Source of the DNA: Drosophila persimilis
Lineage: Eukaryota > Arthropoda > Insecta > Diptera > Drosophilidae
Reading direction: 5' to 3'
DNA: 64,000 nucleotides
Assembly (NCBI RefSeq): GCF_003286085.1
Contig: NW_020825298.1
Location: 9,176,001-9,240,000, forward strand
A program made the position numbers and the translations under genes. The notes beneath the pieces are model-generated. The model saw only the letters and a program-made list of their open reading frames with translations, was not told where the DNA came from and ran no database searches. Below are positions 61,543-64,000 of the stretch, in pieces (within the stretch, counting starts at the first letter, position 1; each line of letters begins with the position of its first letter).

Positions 61543-63210
61543 CGGTCACAAAAATACTTGCCACGCCCCGTTCGACCGCTGGGTAGCCGAGATATAGCCT
61601 AAAGAAAAAACCAGTATTGTAATAATGTGCAAATCCATATCTTCCGAAAGCTATATCTCACATGAATAGGGCCCGATCGGTGCAGGACCAAGTCTGCCAG
61701 GATCGCGGGGATCCATACTGTCGAACGGCATCAAAATCTCGACTTCGAAAATGAGGCCGATTTTTGGCAAATTTAATGATGTAACCATCATGATTTTTTG
61801 CGAAAATCGTGACAAAATGGATGTCCCTTTTTCCGATGGCAGTCGGTTGGCAGGACTCTTCCGGTCACAAAAAGACATGCCACGCCCCGATCGGCCGCTG
61901 GGTAGCCGAGATATAGCCTACAGAAAAAACCAGTATTTTAATAATATGCAAATCCAAATCTTCGGAGGGCTATATCTCAGACAAATAGGGCCCGATCGGT
62001 GCAGGACCAAGTCTGCCAGGATCGCGAGGATCCATACTGTCGAACGGCATCAAAAACTCGACTTCGAAAATGAGGCCGATTTTTGGCAAATTTAATGATG
62101 TAACCATCATGATTTTTTGCGAAAATCGTGAAAAAATGGATGTCCCTTTTTCCGATGGCAGTCGATTGGCAGGACTCCCCCGGTCTCGAAAAGACATGCC
62201 ACGCCCCGATCGGCCGCTGGGTAGCCGAGATATAGCCTAAAGAAAAAACCAGTATTGTAATAATGTGCAACTCCATATCTTCCGAAAGCTATATCTCACA
62301 TGAATAGGGCCCGATCGGTGCAGGACCAAGTCTGCCAGGATCGCGGGGATCCATACTGTCGAACGGCATCAAAATCTCGACTTCGAAAATGAGGCCGATT
62401 TTTGGCAAATTTAATGATGTAACCATCATGATTTTTTGCGAAAATCGTGAAAAAATGGATGTCCCTTTTTCCGATGGCAGTCGGTTGGCAGGACTCTTCC
62501 GGTCACAAAAAGACATGCCACGCCCCGATCGGCCGCTGGGTAGCCGAGATATAGCCTAAAGAAAAAACCAGTATTTTAATAATATGCAAATCCAAATCTT
62601 CGGAGGGCTATATCTCAGACAAATAGGGCCAGATCGGTGCAGGACCATGTCTCCCAGGATCGCGAGGATCCATACTGTCGAACGGCATCAAAATCTCGAC
62701 TTCGAAAATGAGCCCGATTTTTGGCAAATTTAATGATGTAACCATCATGATTTTTTGCGAAAATCGTGACAAAATGGATGTCCCTTTTTCCGATGGCAGT
62801 CGATTGGCAGGACTCCCCCGGTCTCGAAAAGACATGCCACGCCCCGATCGGCCGCTGGGTAGCCGAGATATAGCCTAAAGAAAAAACCAGTATTGTAATA
62901 ATGTGCAAATCCATATCTTCCGAAAGCTATATCTCACATGAATAGGGCCCGATCGGTGCAGGACCAAGTCTGCCAGGATCGCGGGGATCCATACTGTCGA
63001 ACGGCATCAAAATCTCGACTTCGAAAATGAGGCCGATTTTTGGCAAATTTAATGATGTAACCATCATGATTTTTTGCGCAAATCGTGACAAAATGGATGT
63101 CCCTTTTTCCGATGGCAGTCGGTTGGCAGGACTCTTCCGGTCACAAAAAGACATGCCACGCCCTGATCGGCCGCTGGGTAGCCGAGATATAGTCTACAGA
63201 AAAACCAGTG
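61543..63210 (-). repeat. 319-bp tandem array, right arm (about 5.2 units)
   Basis: Unit marks (GATATAGC) fall at 61591, 61910, 62229, 62548, 62867 and 63186, exactly 319 bp apart. Two unit types alternate strictly: one with a TTTTTGTGACCGG start and a CATGTGAGATATA end, the other with TTTTCGAGACCGG and TGTCTGAGATATA. This gives a 638-bp dimer as the higher-order unit. Confidence 0.92.
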
Positions 63211-63379
63211 TTTTAAGTATTTTCAAAGCCTCTTGGCTCTTGTGGGAGCTATTTCGCGATTAAATAGGTATAGAACGACACGGAGGACATTGCTTCTCAG
63301 GTTCGTGAGGATGCAAACTGTCGTCGAATGATAAAATCTAATCAATTAATTATATTTTTTTAGGAGTAGAGCGTTTTGT

Positions 63380-63918
63380 ATTCTTCGGAAAATCGAATGG
63401 TATGGCAATGCGTCTGCAATACGTGGGAATTTATATATTTATCTCTTACCGATCGTTTGGACAGGACTCATTAGGAGCAGTAGATTAACATTCGATTGTT
63501 TAATATATAGTATTGTTTATTAGGCATACATTATGCGTTTATTGTACATACACATATGTTTAGTTGTAAAATAGCAAAACACACATACACGAGTACAAAT
63601 GCTTGTGAATTAGTTTGTTTTCTTTCGCTTATAATTATTTGAGAGCCTAAAGAGAATTTAACTAAATGGCGAATGCATGCTGCAATTGCCTGATGATGGG
63701 GCCGGGCCAGGTGTTTTGTATCTTTCGGTGTGTACATACGGAACAAGCTAGAGTATATATGTATGTATGTATATCTCGTTCATGCATTGGACAAGTCTTT
63801 AGGTAAGCAAACATCAAAAGAAACTTATGTACAAACGCAAGAGTTATTTACAAAATGCGCAATTATTTATCGATCCGGGATACTCCTTCCTCACTGACTG
63901 CCTTCTTTCATTTTGCAT
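63380..63918 (-). other. Palindrome flank and probable 3' UTR of the window-end gene
   Basis: From 63918 down to about 63500 this is likely the 3' UTR of the truncated minus-strand gene. Two AATAAA signals lie on the minus strand at 63538-63543 and 63516-63521. The remaining 120 bp up to the palindrome hold nothing recognisable. Confidence 0.5.
63516..63543 (-). terminator. Two candidate polyadenylation signals
   Basis: Two AATAAA hexamers on the minus strand, about 22 bp apart and some 375-400 bp after the stop codon of the truncated gene. Confidence 0.5.
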
Positions 63919-63999
63919 TTACAAGGAAGCAATGAATGGCGTTAGATCGGGGAACTTGAAGAGGTTCTGGTTACGCGAACGGGTGACGCGAGGCTGGGC
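63919..63999 (-). CDS. C-terminal end of an unidentified gene, cut by the window edge
   Basis: The minus-strand frame reads AQPRVTRSRNQNLFKFPDLT, then PFIASL and a TAA stop. Coding-like composition, the stop, and downstream poly(A) signals support a last exon whose rest lies beyond the window. The product is not recognisable from 26 residues. Confidence 0.5.
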   Translation of the reverse strand, partial: AQPRVTRSRNQNLFKFPDLTPFIASL

Positions 64000-64000
64000 C

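Larger units (their letters stand above)
57605..63379. mobile_element. 5.8-kb foldback-like palindrome with internal tandem repeats
   Basis: The two arms are reverse complements over their whole length except for differing copy numbers of an internal repeat and small indels. They flank a 51-bp spacer. The outer ends match closely (left from ACAAAACACTCTACTCC, right ending GGAGTAGAGCGTTTTGT). I see no target-site duplication and no transposase. Long inverted arms with tandem subrepeats resemble Foldback/Galileo elements, but I recognise none of the sequence. An inverted segmental duplication is the alternative. The arms differ at many single bases and carry different indels, so this is not a simple assembly mirror artefact. 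Confidence 0.75.
60229..63379 (-). repeat. Right arm of the palindrome
   Basis: Mirror image of the left arm but about 580 bp longer, because it carries two more 319-bp units. It lacks some 35 bp present in the left arm's inner repeats (near 60776, where GGGTATTT runs straight into GACCGTAAG). Confidence 0.85.

Noticed and set aside
57830-63154. A 75-codon open frame repeated in all eight full 319-bp units
   Set aside because: Other frames of 99 and 114 codons are also open in the same units on both strands, and the units are too similar for selection to be judged. The period is not a multiple of three, so no long repeat protein is encoded.

Overview
The window reads as euchromatic DNA of a Drosophila-type fly. 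It has an AT-rich non-coding background, short introns with typical GTAAGT/GTGAGT donors, CAG/CAA-coded polyglutamine, many GAGA tracts, and a clear orthologue of the dual cAMP/cGMP phosphodiesterase Pde11. I could not fix the species from the sequence alone. The repeat content and the neighbours of Pde11 do not match my memory of D. melanogaster, so another lineage is likely; that is inference.

Layout. An intronless Tom20-like mitochondrial import receptor gene lies at 0.8-1.4 kb (minus). From 1.4 to 33.6 kb the DNA is almost gene-free, with simple repeats, several GAGA/GC-rich blocks that could be distal promoters, one plausible two-exon gene for a small membrane protein (12.16-12.66 kb, minus), and a foldback-like element with inverted arrays of 32-bp palindromic units (about 26.6-28.5 kb). 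Pde11 (plus) covers 34.1-51.8 kb. I assembled 16 coding exons that join in frame to 1482 codons, running from a first exon with an N-terminal acylation motif, through two GAF domains and the HD-type catalytic domain, to a His-rich tail. Its first intron holds a small disrupted reading frame at 37.8 kb.

Downstream of Pde11, on the minus strand, is a two-exon importin-4-type karyopherin gene (53.4-57.0 kb) with an unusual acidic decapeptide-repeat tail. A decayed piece of a second copy lies between its 3' end and the Pde11 poly(A) site. Upstream of the importin gene is the most striking object: a 5.8-kb imperfect palindrome (57.6-63.4 kb) with a 51-bp central spacer. Each arm carries 319-bp tandem units of two alternating types (about 3 copies on the left, 5 on the right), a second family of about 110-bp repeats sharing a core motif with the 319-bp units, and a captured, disabled gene fragment that keeps a 64-bp intron. 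The window ends inside the last exon of another minus-strand gene.

Functionally the genes look independent: cyclic nucleotide breakdown (Pde11), nuclear import (importin-4 type) and mitochondrial protein import (Tom20 type). The last two belong to families known in Drosophila for duplicated, often testis-biased copies, which suggests but does not show that this locus collects such duplicates.
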